DNA of 16,422 bases from JAFDVL01 sp043736395 (GTDB lineage: Bacteria > Acidobacteriota > Blastocatellia > RBC074), in NCBI GenBank assembly GCA_043736395.1, contig JAYTCQ010000345.1, positions 1 to 16,422 on the forward strand. The letters are read 5' to 3'. Within the stretch, counting starts at the first letter, position 1. The number at the start of each line of letters is the position of its first letter. Below the pieces are notes generated by a model. It was not told where the DNA came from and made no database searches. It saw nothing but the letters and a program-made list of their open reading frames with translations. Both the position numbers and the translations under genes were made by a program. Below are positions 1-7,034 of the stretch, piece after piece.

Positions 1-444
1 GGCTTCTTCATTCTTGCCGCGCGTCAAATACAATCCGCCGAGCGTGCGCCAGATGTCGGCGTCTTTGCGGTCAAGCGATAAACATTTCAACCAGACTGCC
101 TCCGCCTGATCGCGGTCTTTGACAACCAAATCCAACAGCTCCCCGTACAATTTCAGGACGGGCAGAGCTTTGGGCTGTTGTTTGAGAAATGTTTCGAGTT
201 CAATAACGGCGTCGAATGGTTGGCCCAAGTTCACCAACGAACGCGCGTGTAACACGGTGGCACCCGCCGCTTCACCAGGGTTCGTTTTCAGATAATCGCG
301 CAGAGCAGCTTCCGCCTCTTTCCACTTTTGTTGATTGAACGCGAGGATGCCTTGCCGCAACAATTCCTCGCCCGATTGCGCGGTCAACGGCAACGCCAAT
401 GCGAACAGCAGTGCGAAACGGAAGAGGATTTTTACGTTTTGCAT
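1..444 (-). CDS. Exported tetratricopeptide-repeat protein, N-terminal part (runs off the window)
   Basis: The frame is open from an ATG at 444 down to base 1 (148 codons, no stop), so only the N-terminus is present. Residues 1-22 form a Sec-type signal peptide: a Lys/Arg-containing start, a hydrophobic run rich in Phe, Leu and Ala, then an Ala-Gln-Ser cleavage region. The rest reads as helix-turn-helix TPR units, with spaced small and aromatic positions around QQKWKEAEAAL, then LGQPFDAVIEL, and LDRKDADIWRTLGGLYLTRG. TPR arrays mediate protein-protein contacts; with a signal peptide this one should act in the periplasm or on the envelope. It follows the TonB receptor on the same strand, but a strong hairpin (459-503) lies between and no clear Shine-Dalgarno precedes the ATG. 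A TATTAT box just after the hairpin could give a nearly leaderless transcript. The specific role cannot be assigned. Confidence 0.8.
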   Translation of the reverse strand, partial: MQNVKILFRFALLFALALPLTAQSGEELLRQGILAFNQQKWKEAEAALRDYLKTNPGEAAGATVLHARSLVNLGQPFDAVIELETFLKQQPKALPVLKLYGELLDLVVKDRDQAEAVWLKCLSLDRKDADIWRTLGGLYLTRGKNEEA

Positions 445-458
445 AGGGCTATAATAAA

Positions 459-503
459 TTCACCTGAAGATCACAAGCAAACGACCTGTGATCTTCAGGT
501 GAA
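459..503 (-). terminator. Perfect 17-bp inverted repeat, likely intrinsic terminator of the TonB receptor gene
   Basis: TTCACCTGAAGATCACA (459-475) is perfectly complementary to TGTGATCTTCAGGTGAA (487-503), with an 11-nt loop. It begins 43 bases after the receptor stop codon. On the minus strand it is followed by TTTATTAT, a modest U-rich tail, which favours termination in that direction. On the plus strand the tail is A-rich and does not fit. The TPR start codon lies only 15 bases beyond, so the same sequence could also act as an operator or mRNA structure for that gene. Confidence 0.65.
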
Positions 504-545
504 AAAGAAAGAGATGTGCCAGCCCGAAAGCTGATTCACCATAAG

Positions 546-3500
546 TTAGAAGACGATACGACCGGAAACCTGAATGCGACGCGGAACGTGGATCGTATCA
601 ATGATACGACCAAACTGTGTGTCGTTTCTCAGGTTGGTTTGATACCCGCCCAGCCCCGTGTGATTGAAGATATTGGAACCTTCAAACCGAAGCTGGAAGT
701 AACGAATGCCGTCACCATTGAGGGCAAACTTTTTGCCGAGCGAAATGTCATTGGAGAAATAGCCCGGATTGCGCAAGCCTCCAAACACCGGGAACAGATT
801 GCCGGGGAAGAATCCGGTAATCGGTGAGTAACCCGTGATTTGTCCTCCTGCATTACGGACGACGTTGACTCGGAATTTGTTGAAGTCCAGCGCACGCGCT
901 CCTTGCGCACCTAGCGCCCCTGTCGGGTCTAAGACGCTACGCGGATCGCCGAAGCCAGACGTCACCAGATTTTGATCGTCCGGCGTGACCGTATTGAAGA
1001 ACGTGTTCACGATGCGCAAACTGTTCAAATCCTGCACACCAGGAAACGTAACCGGACGACCAGAACGATAGCTGGTAATGCCTGACACGCTCCATCCGCC
1101 GACGATGTAATCCAGCACTTTTCCACCCGCACCACTGGGACTACCGAGGAAGGATCGTCCTTTTCCAAAGGGCATTTCGACGTTGTAGACGACGGTCAGA
1201 CGATGTCTTTCGTCTACGGGGCTTAATCCGTAAATGGTATCAACGCTATCGAAGGTTTGGCGCGTTTTCCCGAACTGTCCGAATGACCCACCAACGTTAT
1301 CTTTCGATTGACCAATCGTATAATTCACTAACACGTTGCTTTCCTTAAAGAAGCGATAGTTGGCACGGAAGTTCACGCTATGATAATCCGAGCTTCCAAC
1401 CCCCGCGCCGTTGACATATACCGGCCCAAAAGGAGGACGATCATACTGCAACCAACCCACGTCAATCGTGCCTTCACCAAACTGTTGGATCGGTTGAACG
1501 AAAGGAGTCGGAACACGACGCGCAGAACCGGTGGTGTCCGGGAAGTACAGATCACGATTCGACTCTGCCAGTAAATCGCGCGGGAATCGGCTGATGACAT
1601 CCTGCCCTAACAACCGACGTCCCAGATTCGCCGAATAGGTTGCTTCCAACGCCAGCTTGCTGCCGACTTGACGTTGCAGCCCCAGGCTCCACGTCCATTC
1701 GTGCGGCATCCGAATATTACGATCAAAAGCCGCTGCTGGCTCACCGAACGAGGCTTGAAAATTGGCGAGTTGATTCGTGTCCGCGCGTTTGGTGATAGAA
1801 CCAGTGCGAACATACGGATTGTCCCAATTGGACAGAATAGTGCGGAAACCATCCGGCGTGTGATGCCAACCATTGAAAGCTTGATCGCCCAGCGCGATAC
1901 CACCCGAAGCACTGGTTGGACCGTTTTCGTCCCCCGTCGTACTGATATACATTTTGGCGAACGAAGCACGGATCACGGTTTTGTCATTCACGGCATAAGC
2001 CATGGAAAGACGCGGCGCAAATTGCCACGGATAGAAACTCTGCCCGGCGCGCCCCGGGAATTCGGGTGTTCCCGCTTTCCGAATGGCACCTGTGGGAAGG
2101 CCGCTGCCAGTCAAATAGCTCGGCACACGGACTCTGGCAATCTGGGCTTCCGTAAAGCCGGAACGACGCATTTCGGCTTTCAAATCATAGCCCGGTTTGA
2201 CCGTCCATTGAGACGGCGCATTGTTGTCCCAGAAGTACAGTTTGTTGTACCGCTCGCTGGTGGGCGTTTCACCATCCCAACGCACACCCAAACCCACGGT
2301 CAGCTTTCGCGTCATGCGCCAGTCATCCTGAATATACGCGCCGTGATAGTTGGTGTTGGTCGTCCGGTCAACCGGAGCAGCGGCTAACGCGTAATGGTTA
2401 TAGCCATACAGGAAGGTCGCAATGCCGTTGGCCTGATCGTAGTTTTGCCACGACCGATCACCGACCACGCGATTCACCGAGCTGGAAATGAAGTAAAAAT
2501 CAGAAGAAGAGCTACGACCAAAGCTGTCATAGTAACGGCGATGTTCGTAACCAAATTTCGCCGTATGTTTGCCCATAATTTTGATCATAGAGGCGTTGGC
2601 ATTGTACGTCGAAAGATTGCGGTTACGGCTCTGGTTTTCGCCCCACGTATCTGAGATGGTTCCAAGACCAACCACCGAAATACCGGGGAATTCATTGGTT
2701 CCCAGATAGCTGCGCGTTACGGCATCAAAGGGAATCCCGGCACTGGAAAACCCGGGTGCCAAAAATCCACCGTTGTTGAATGGATTGTGGCTGCCGCCGA
2801 TTTTGGCATCAAAGATCAGGGTGGGAGAAAGCTGCCAGTTGTACCCCATCGTCACGCCAAAGGCTTCTTTGACTTCCTGCTTTTGTGCCCGGCTGAAAAT
2901 GTAACCGGAGACGGGTGTCCGCTGATTGTTGCTGTTCAAGCGGGAAAACCGCCCGTAAATGGATTTGGAATCCGAAAAGCGATGATCCAGGCGCACGGCC
3001 CATTGATCGGCGCTTCTGACATTACCGCGTGTGCCAACAAAGTTATTTTGGAAGCTGCTGTTATTCTCTGGAGCACGATTGGGCAAAGGCAGCAAATTCA
3101 AAATAGCACTGCTGGTGCGGCTGATTTGATTGAGTGGCAAACAACGACCTTGTTGATTGCGACAGGCGGGACGCGGATCATCCGCCCCAGTGACCCAGCG
3201 CTGAGTCCGCACGATTTCGCTGCTGCCCGCCGTCGGATCGGGTATCACGGGGCTATCCATCCGAAAGATGTCCGCCGCCACGCCGTTGAAGCGCGTATTG
3301 GTGAAAATGCCTTGGCGCTCTTCGGCAGTTGGAACGCTCAGCAACACGGAGTTTCCGGCTTCCGAATTACGCAGCCCATCATAGTTGAAAAACCAAAAGG
3401 TGCGATTCGTGCCTTTCCAAAGCGCGGGGCCGCCTTCGCCAAAGCGCGGCAAGACCACGGGGCCACCCAAGGCAACGCCAAAGTTATTCTGGCGATACTC

Positions 3501-4328
3501 TTGCTTGGCGCTATTCGTCCGATTATTGAACCAGGTGTTTGCGTTCAAAACCGGATTTTGCAAATAGTTGAAAACCTGCCCGTGAATGGCATTGGTTCCC
3601 GACTTCGTGACCAATTCGACCGCACCGCCAGACAGACGGCCATACTCCGCCGAGATGCCATTGGTGATGACTTTGAATTCCGCCACGCTGTCCATGTTCG
3701 GAGCCAACGCCTGCGAGATGTTGCGCCCCACACCAGTCGTCGCGCTGATGCCGTCAACGTAATATTCGACGCCCTGCGCACGCCCACCGTTGATGCGGGT
3801 GTCGCTACCGCCCTCAGCACGCGAACCGTCCCCCTGCACATTGCCCGCGATAATCAGAAATTGCAGTGGATCACGCGCCGCGCCAAACCGCACCTGCGGC
3901 AAGTTCTGCACGTTTTGATAGGTGACGACTTCCCCTGTTTGGGCGTCTTCGGTACGCAACAGCGGTACTTCCGCCGTAACCGTTGTGGTTTCGCCGACCG
4001 AACCGACCTCCAGTTTGAGATCAATGCCCAGCTTGTCGGCTACTTGTACAGGGATGCCGCTGCGCTCCAGCTTTTTGAAACCTTGCGCTTCGACTTCAAT
4101 GCTATACGACCCCGGTTGGAGCTGTAAGACCTGATAAAGTCCTTCATCATTTGACACGACTTCTTTCGTTGCATTCGTCGCGGTGTTGATCACCTTGACC
4201 TTAGCGCCGACAACGGCGGCTCCGGTGGGATCGGTGACGCGACCATTAACTGAGCCTGTCCCGCCTTGCCCGAACACAGTTAATGATAAGCAGAGCAATG
4301 TCAGAACTTTTCCTGCTAGCTTAAACAT
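546..4328 (-). CDS. Oar-like TonB-dependent receptor with N-terminal carboxypeptidase-regulatory domain
   Basis: This 1260-residue outer-membrane protein would take up a large substrate using TonB and the proton motive force. Residues 1-20 are a signal peptide ending in LTVFG. Residues about 25-110 form a CarboxypepD_reg (transthyretin-like) beta domain that opens with GSVNGRVTDPTGAAVVGA and includes LQPGSYSIEVEAQGF. About 125-250 is the plug, with INGGRAQGVEYYVDG and AEYGRLSGGAVELVTKSGTN typical of the Oar/acidobacterial group. The remainder is a long beta-barrel with alternating aromatic strands, and the chain ends in Phe, as outer-membrane barrels usually do. The length is normal for this expanded family. 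An AAGGAG Shine-Dalgarno sits about 8 bases before the ATG at 4328. The upstream region holds a FadR-type dyad and a 9-bp hairpin, suggesting substrate-responsive control. The substrate is unknown; no SusD-type partner is visible. Confidence 0.95.
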   Translation of the reverse strand: MFKLAGKVLTLLCLSLTVFGQGGTGSVNGRVTDPTGAAVVGAKVKVINTATNATKEVVSNDEGLYQVLQLQPGSYSIEVEAQGFKKLERSGIPVQVADKLGIDLKLEVGSVGETTTVTAEVPLLRTEDAQTGEVVTYQNVQNLPQVRFGAARDPLQFLIIAGNVQGDGSRAEGGSDTRINGGRAQGVEYYVDGISATTGVGRNISQALAPNMDSVAEFKVITNGISAEYGRLSGGAVELVTKSGTNAIHGQVFNYLQNPVLNANTWFNNRTNSAKQEYRQNNFGVALGGPVVLPRFGEGGPALWKGTNRTFWFFNYDGLRNSEAGNSVLLSVPTAEERQGIFTNTRFNGVAADIFRMDSPVIPDPTAGSSEIVRTQRWVTGADDPRPACRNQQGRCLPLNQISRTSSAILNLLPLPNRAPENNSSFQNNFVGTRGNVRSADQWAVRLDHRFSDSKSIYGRFSRLNSNNQRTPVSGYIFSRAQKQEVKEAFGVTMGYNWQLSPTLIFDAKIGGSHNPFNNGGFLAPGFSSAGIPFDAVTRSYLGTNEFPGISVVGLGTISDTWGENQSRNRNLSTYNANASMIKIMGKHTAKFGYEHRRYYDSFGRSSSSDFYFISSSVNRVVGDRSWQNYDQANGIATFLYGYNHYALAAAPVDRTTNTNYHGAYIQDDWRMTRKLTVGLGVRWDGETPTSERYNKLYFWDNNAPSQWTVKPGYDLKAEMRRSGFTEAQIARVRVPSYLTGSGLPTGAIRKAGTPEFPGRAGQSFYPWQFAPRLSMAYAVNDKTVIRASFAKMYISTTGDENGPTSASGGIALGDQAFNGWHHTPDGFRTILSNWDNPYVRTGSITKRADTNQLANFQASFGEPAAAFDRNIRMPHEWTWSLGLQRQVGSKLALEATYSANLGRRLLGQDVISRFPRDLLAESNRDLYFPDTTGSARRVPTPFVQPIQQFGEGTIDVGWLQYDRPPFGPVYVNGAGVGSSDYHSVNFRANYRFFKESNVLVNYTIGQSKDNVGGSFGQFGKTRQTFDSVDTIYGLSPVDERHRLTVVYNVEMPFGKGRSFLGSPSGAGGKVLDYIVGGWSVSGITSYRSGRPVTFPGVQDLNSLRIVNTFFNTVTPDDQNLVTSGFGDPRSVLDPTGALGAQGARALDFNKFRVNVVRNAGGQITGYSPITGFFPGNLFPVFGGLRNPGYFSNDISLGKKFALNGDGIRYFQLRFEGSNIFNHTGLGGYQTNLRNDTQFGRIIDTIHVPRRIQVSGRIVF

Positions 4329-4406
4329 AAGGGAACTCCTTTCTCGAAAATTGGGTCACTTTTTCAAACCCAAAAAACTAGAGATGCTTTTTAATATTAA
4401 TTTTTT

Positions 4407-4429
4407 TTGGACTGTAACAGCTTGTCCAA
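4407..4429. promoter_or_regulatory. TTGGAC-N11-GTCCAA dyad in the TonB receptor leader
   Basis: Two 6-base arms with an 11-base centre give a 23-bp dyad about 80 to 100 bases upstream of the receptor start. The dimension suits binding by a dimeric regulator. It is not followed by a U-run in either direction, so it is not a terminator. The arms are short, and chance occurrence in an AT-rich leader is possible. Confidence 0.25.
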
Positions 4430-4492
4430 GTGAACACATAAACTACAAAACAACAAAACAGTGATCGGAAAATCAAGCTCTCGTGATTAGAT

Positions 4493-4514
4493 AATTTCCC
4501 CAAAAGGGGAAATT
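4493..4514. other. Perfect 9-bp hairpin with a four-base loop in the TonB receptor leader
   Basis: AATTTCCCC (4493-4501) pairs perfectly with GGGGAAATT (4506-4514) across an AAAA loop (UUUU in the minus-strand transcript). It lies about 165 bases upstream of the receptor start and downstream of the candidate promoter, so it would form in the 5' untranslated RNA. There is no U-run after it. An mRNA-stabilising or attenuating structure is possible; the function is not shown. Confidence 0.45.
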
Positions 4515-4546
4515 TACTAAGTTAAACTTACTTGGGATTCTCAAAC

Positions 4547-4559
4547 ATGGTCTGACCAT
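4547..4559. promoter_or_regulatory. Perfect dyad ATGGTC-T-GACCAT, candidate GntR/FadR-type operator
   Basis: The 13-base sequence is a perfect palindrome around one central base. Its core TGGTCTGACCA fits the published FadR-subfamily GntR operator pattern TNGTNNNACNA at every fixed position. It overlaps the -10 element of a weak promoter match reading toward the TonB receptor, the position expected for a repressor site. No gntR gene lies in the window, so the regulator is inferred only from the site. Confidence 0.45.
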
Positions 4560-4583
4560 ATCGCGTTTTGATTTGATTTGCAA
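4555..4583 (-). promoter_or_regulatory. Weak sigma70-like promoter match for the TonB receptor
   Basis: Reading on the minus strand, TTGCAA (4583-4578) is followed by exactly 17 bases and then TATGGT (4560-4555). Each hexamer matches the consensus at four of six positions. The spacing is ideal, but the match is weak and acidobacterial promoters may differ. If used, the leader RNA would be a little over 200 bases. Confidence 0.25.
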
Positions 4584-4587
4584 ATGA

Positions 4588-4650
4588 GAAAAAGGAGCCT
4601 AGGAAAAACAGTAATTCTAACCACATCTGTTTATCGTAAGCTCCTTTTTT
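4588..4650. terminator. Bipartite hairpin with U-runs on both strands, likely end of the groEL unit
   Basis: AAAAAGGAGC (4589-4598) pairs with GCTCCTTTTT (4640-4649), extended by one G-U pair. The enclosed 41 bases contain a second stem, AAACAG (4606-4611) with CTGTTT (4627-4632). On the minus strand the outer stem is followed by TTTTTCTC, about 56 bases after the stop of the cysteine-rich ORF, which fits termination of the groEL transcript. The plus strand also ends in six T. The large internal loop is unusual for a simple terminator, so a small structured RNA is an alternative. Confidence 0.45.
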
Positions 4651-4704
4651 ACTCTTCAGTTTAACTGGGTCGTATACCTATTTCATGATTCGCCTGTTCA
4701 GCAG

Positions 4705-4920
4705 CTACATCGTTTGGACGCGCTTGAGTTCCTTGCCTTTCAAACCAAAAAACAAGGCCATCTGATAGACCTGATCTTTTCGGGCGTAGTCAGCCGGGGT
4801 CGCACAAAAATGTTCTACGGATGGGGTGAAATCATCGCATCTCATCTTTTTCGGAATGGTGTTTCCCAGCGTACAACCATTGTTCACGGATTGAAGTTTG
4901 CATAATTCACATAAAATCAT
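4705..4920 (-). CDS. Small cysteine-rich protein downstream of groEL, unknown function
   Basis: This 71-residue ORF starts 25 bases after the groEL stop, on the same strand. It has five cysteines (C4, C7, C16, C28, C39), the first two as C-x2-C, which suggests metal binding or a redox site. The middle (PKKMRCDDFTPSVEHFC) is followed by a basic, amphipathic C-terminus (YQMALFFGLKGKELKRVQTM). The regular residue pattern looks like a real, conserved small protein rather than a chance frame, and I have a vague family memory of such ends, which I cannot confirm. The Shine-Dalgarno is weak: an AAGGG lies somewhat too far upstream, so translation may depend on groEL read-through. A plus-strand ORF in the same place is judged a shadow. 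A role as a chaperonin accessory factor is only suggested by position. Confidence 0.6.
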   Translation of the reverse strand: MILCELCKLQSVNNGCTLGNTIPKKMRCDDFTPSVEHFCATPADYARKDQVYQMALFFGLKGKELKRVQTM

Positions 4921-4945
4921 TGAAAATTAAACCCTTCGGATACAA

Positions 4946-6562
4946 TTACCCGCCCATTGAAGTTGAATTGTCTGACGGAAAATCTGAAATCATAACTTCC
5001 GTCGTCAGTAACAAACCGGCGATTGAAGCCGCATTTTGTAACGCAGTCCGCGTCACTTTAGCCGGATCAATCACGCCTGCGGCCACGAGGTCTTCAATCT
5101 TTTCCGTGACCGCGTTGTAGCCGACCAATTCATTTTTTTCAGCGCGAAGTTGTCCGACGATAATTGCGCCTTCTGCACCTGCATTGAAAGCAATTTGACG
5201 CAGCGGTTCTTCCAAGGCTCGCTTGACGATATTGACGCCGATTTGTTCGTCTTCATCGCCCGCGCCGTCAGGAAAGATTTTGTATTTCTCTAAGGCTTTC
5301 GCAGCGCGTAAATACGCGACCCCACCGCCTGGTACGATTCCCTCTTCGACCGCGGCGCGCGTAGCGTTCATCGCATCTTCGACGCGAGCTTTCTTTTCCT
5401 TCATTTCCATTTCGGTCGCGGCGCCAACTTTGATGATTGCGACTCCGCCTACCAATTTCGCTAAGCGCTCATTTAATTTATCACGGTCATATTCGCCAGT
5501 TGTAGTTTCGGCCTGAGCGCGAATTGTTTTCACACGGCTGCTCATCGCTTCAGCACTGCCTTTGCCTCCGATGATGACCGTTTTGTCTTTATCTATGATG
5601 ATTTTCTTGGCGCGTCCGAGGTCTCCCAAGGTAACTTTTTCAAGTTGAATTCCAAGATCGTCGCTGATGACTTTTCCACCCGTGAGGATTGCTAAATCTT
5701 CCAACATATCTTTGCGGCGATCACCGAAGCCTGGAGATTTCACGGCAGCAATTTTCAGCGTCCCGCGCAATTTGTTGATGACCAGCGTAGAGAGCGCATC
5801 GCCGTCAATATCTTCGGCGATCACGAGCAGAGATTTGTTTTCTTTCGCTACCATTTCCAGCACGGGAAACAGGTCATTCATGGAGCTGATTTTTTTCTCG
5901 TGAAGAAGAATGAGGGTGTCCTCTAACACAGCTTCCATTTTTGCAGTGTCAGTGACGAAATAGGCGCTTTGAAAACCGCGATCAAATTGCATTCCTTCGA
6001 CAAATTCCAAAGTCGTTTCCATCGTCTGTGATTCTTCGACAGTGATCACGCCGTCTTTGCCGACTTTTTCCATTGCCTTCGCAATCATCTTACCGATGGT
6101 CGCATCACCGTTCGCAGAAACGGTTCCGACGTGGATGATGGCTTTGCCTGAGATTGGCGTGGCCATTTTTTCGATGGCTTTTAAAGCGATGACGACGGCT
6201 TTATCAATGCCGCGTCGGAGTGCCATAGGATTGGCCCCGGCGGTGACTGTCTTGACGCCTTCACGAAAAATCGCCTGTGCCAAAACTGTCGCGGTCGTCG
6301 TTCCATCTCCGGCGACATCAGAAGTTTTTGAAGCCACTTCGCGCACCATTTGCGCGCCCATATTTTCGAGCGGGTCTTCCAATTGAATTTCCTGCGCGAC
6401 GGTCACGCCGTCTTTCGTCATCGCAGGTGAGCCGAATTTTTTGTCAATCGCGACATTGCGGCCTTTGGGGCCAAGCGTAATTTTTACCGTGTCAGCAAGC
6501 TGATTGACACCACGTAAAATTGCCACACGCGATGCTGTTCCATAGATAATTTGTTTTGCCAT
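4946..6562 (-). CDS. groEL: Chaperonin GroEL (60 kDa subunit), no groES adjacent
   Basis: The 538-residue protein aligns over its full length with GroEL, the ATP-driven double-ring folding chamber of the cytosol. The nucleotide site is intact: LGPKGRN near residue 31, D51, and the DVAGDGTTT signature with D86. The third conserved Asp falls in KARVEDAMNATRAA, near residue 397. The apical region keeps the substrate and GroES-binding aromatic pair (SAYF, near 202). The C-terminus, however, ends SDNSTSMGG and lacks the Gly-Gly-Met repeat tail of most bacterial GroELs. No groES gene lies upstream or downstream, so this is probably a second chaperonin copy or one whose partner is encoded elsewhere. 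No good Shine-Dalgarno precedes the ATG and no canonical CIRCE element is seen. An 8-8-8 dyad (6583-6606) lies just upstream. It is flanked by two small same-strand ORFs. Confidence 0.97.
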   Translation of the reverse strand: MAKQIIYGTASRVAILRGVNQLADTVKITLGPKGRNVAIDKKFGSPAMTKDGVTVAQEIQLEDPLENMGAQMVREVASKTSDVAGDGTTTATVLAQAIFREGVKTVTAGANPMALRRGIDKAVVIALKAIEKMATPISGKAIIHVGTVSANGDATIGKMIAKAMEKVGKDGVITVEESQTMETTLEFVEGMQFDRGFQSAYFVTDTAKMEAVLEDTLILLHEKKISSMNDLFPVLEMVAKENKSLLVIAEDIDGDALSTLVINKLRGTLKIAAVKSPGFGDRRKDMLEDLAILTGGKVISDDLGIQLEKVTLGDLGRAKKIIIDKDKTVIIGGKGSAEAMSSRVKTIRAQAETTTGEYDRDKLNERLAKLVGGVAIIKVGAATEMEMKEKKARVEDAMNATRAAVEEGIVPGGGVAYLRAAKALEKYKIFPDGAGDEDEQIGVNIVKRALEEPLRQIAFNAGAEGAIIVGQLRAEKNELVGYNAVTEKIEDLVAAGVIDPAKVTRTALQNAASIAGLLLTTEVMISDFPSDNSTSMGG

Positions 6563-6582
6563 ATATTTTTTCTACATTCACA

Positions 6583-6606
6583 TTGTGTTCTGATCCATGA
6601 ACACAA
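6583..6606. promoter_or_regulatory. TTGTGTTC-N8-GAACACAA dyad directly upstream of groEL
   Basis: A perfect 8-bp inverted repeat with an 8-base centre lies 20 to 44 bases before the groEL start and just after the orf66 stop. Its geometry resembles the CIRCE heat-shock operator (9-N9-9), but the sequence differs. It could be an operator for a heat-shock repressor or a weak hairpin between two cotranscribed genes. No U-run follows. Confidence 0.4.
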
Positions 6607-6609
6607 CTA

Positions 6610-6810
6610 TTAAACTTTACTTTTTTTTCTGTATACGATCTGACGTTGAGTTACTTCGATGGGGTCAGATAACTCCCATTGCTTTTTAACTTTTTCATTT
6701 GCCGCAAGTTGCTCAGTTAAACCTATGCGTCGTTCACGTAGCCAGACTTCTCTTAAAATCAGGGATTTTCTAGCAACCTCTTCTATTCTCTCACGCTCAA
6801 TATTCGTCAT
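6610..6810 (-). CDS. Small charged protein (66 aa) upstream of groEL, unknown function
   Basis: The ORF has a strong Shine-Dalgarno, AGGAAGGA, about 5 bases before its ATG at 6810, which supports real translation. The 66 residues are highly charged and mostly helix-forming: an N-terminal acidic/basic helix (NIERERIEEVARKSLILREVWLRERR is split by hydrophobic positions), a linker, then a basic C-terminus ending YRKKSKV. There is no signal peptide, membrane segment or recognised motif. It ends 47 bases before groEL on the same strand and is probably cotranscribed. It does not resemble GroES (no mobile loop, too short, wrong composition). I do not recognise the family. Confidence 0.6.
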   Translation of the reverse strand: MTNIERERIEEVARKSLILREVWLRERRIGLTEQLAANEKVKKQWELSDPIEVTQRQIVYRKKSKV

Positions 6811-7034
6811 AATTCCTTCCTCAACATAATTACGTCTTTAGAAAACTGCGAGTGGAGTGGTAATGAAAACTCTCTATCTTTACGCAGTCAAAAAAAAATA
6901 GATGTTCAATATTAGACACTATCAAAAAATAGTTAGGATGGCTGTTCAGGCAGTTTTTTAGTGCCTCGTTAATATGTATTTGGGGGAGTGACCATCTGAA
7001 AAGAAAGGCCGGGAATGATAAACCAGATTTGATT

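Larger units (their letters stand above)
4329..4704. other. 376-bp intergenic region upstream of the TonB receptor
   Basis: No convincing gene is present. The region contains, in order, a TTGGAC-N11-GTCCAA dyad (4407-4429), a perfect 9-bp hairpin (4493-4514), a GACCAT/ATGGTC dyad (4547-4559), a weak promoter match on the minus strand (4555-4583) and a bipartite hairpin (4588-4650). It serves both as the end of the groEL unit and as the leader of the receptor gene. Confidence 0.7.

Noticed and set aside
1668..2387. A 239-codon plus-strand frame inside the receptor gene
   Set aside because: Same antisense effect; no recognisable motifs.
2787..4127. A 446-codon open frame on the plus strand inside the TonB receptor gene
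   Set aside because: It is antisense to a well-supported receptor gene, its translation is rich in Arg and Ala without domain-like patterns, and no ribosome site precedes it. GC-rich codon use on the real strand explains the openness.
4714..4905. A 63-codon plus-strand frame opposite the cysteine-rich ORF
   Set aside because: It lacks a ribosome site, and the minus-strand frame has a far more protein-like pattern and an operon context.
6563..6810. Possible groES upstream of groEL
   Set aside because: The only ORF there (66 codons) has no GroES features such as the mobile loop or the beta-barrel pattern and is too short.
6843..6895. ACTGCG/CGCAGT inverted repeat with nearby A/T-runs as a terminator of the response regulator
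   Set aside because: The stem is only 6 bp, separated by about 35 bases, and lies in strongly AT-rich DNA, so it is weak evidence.
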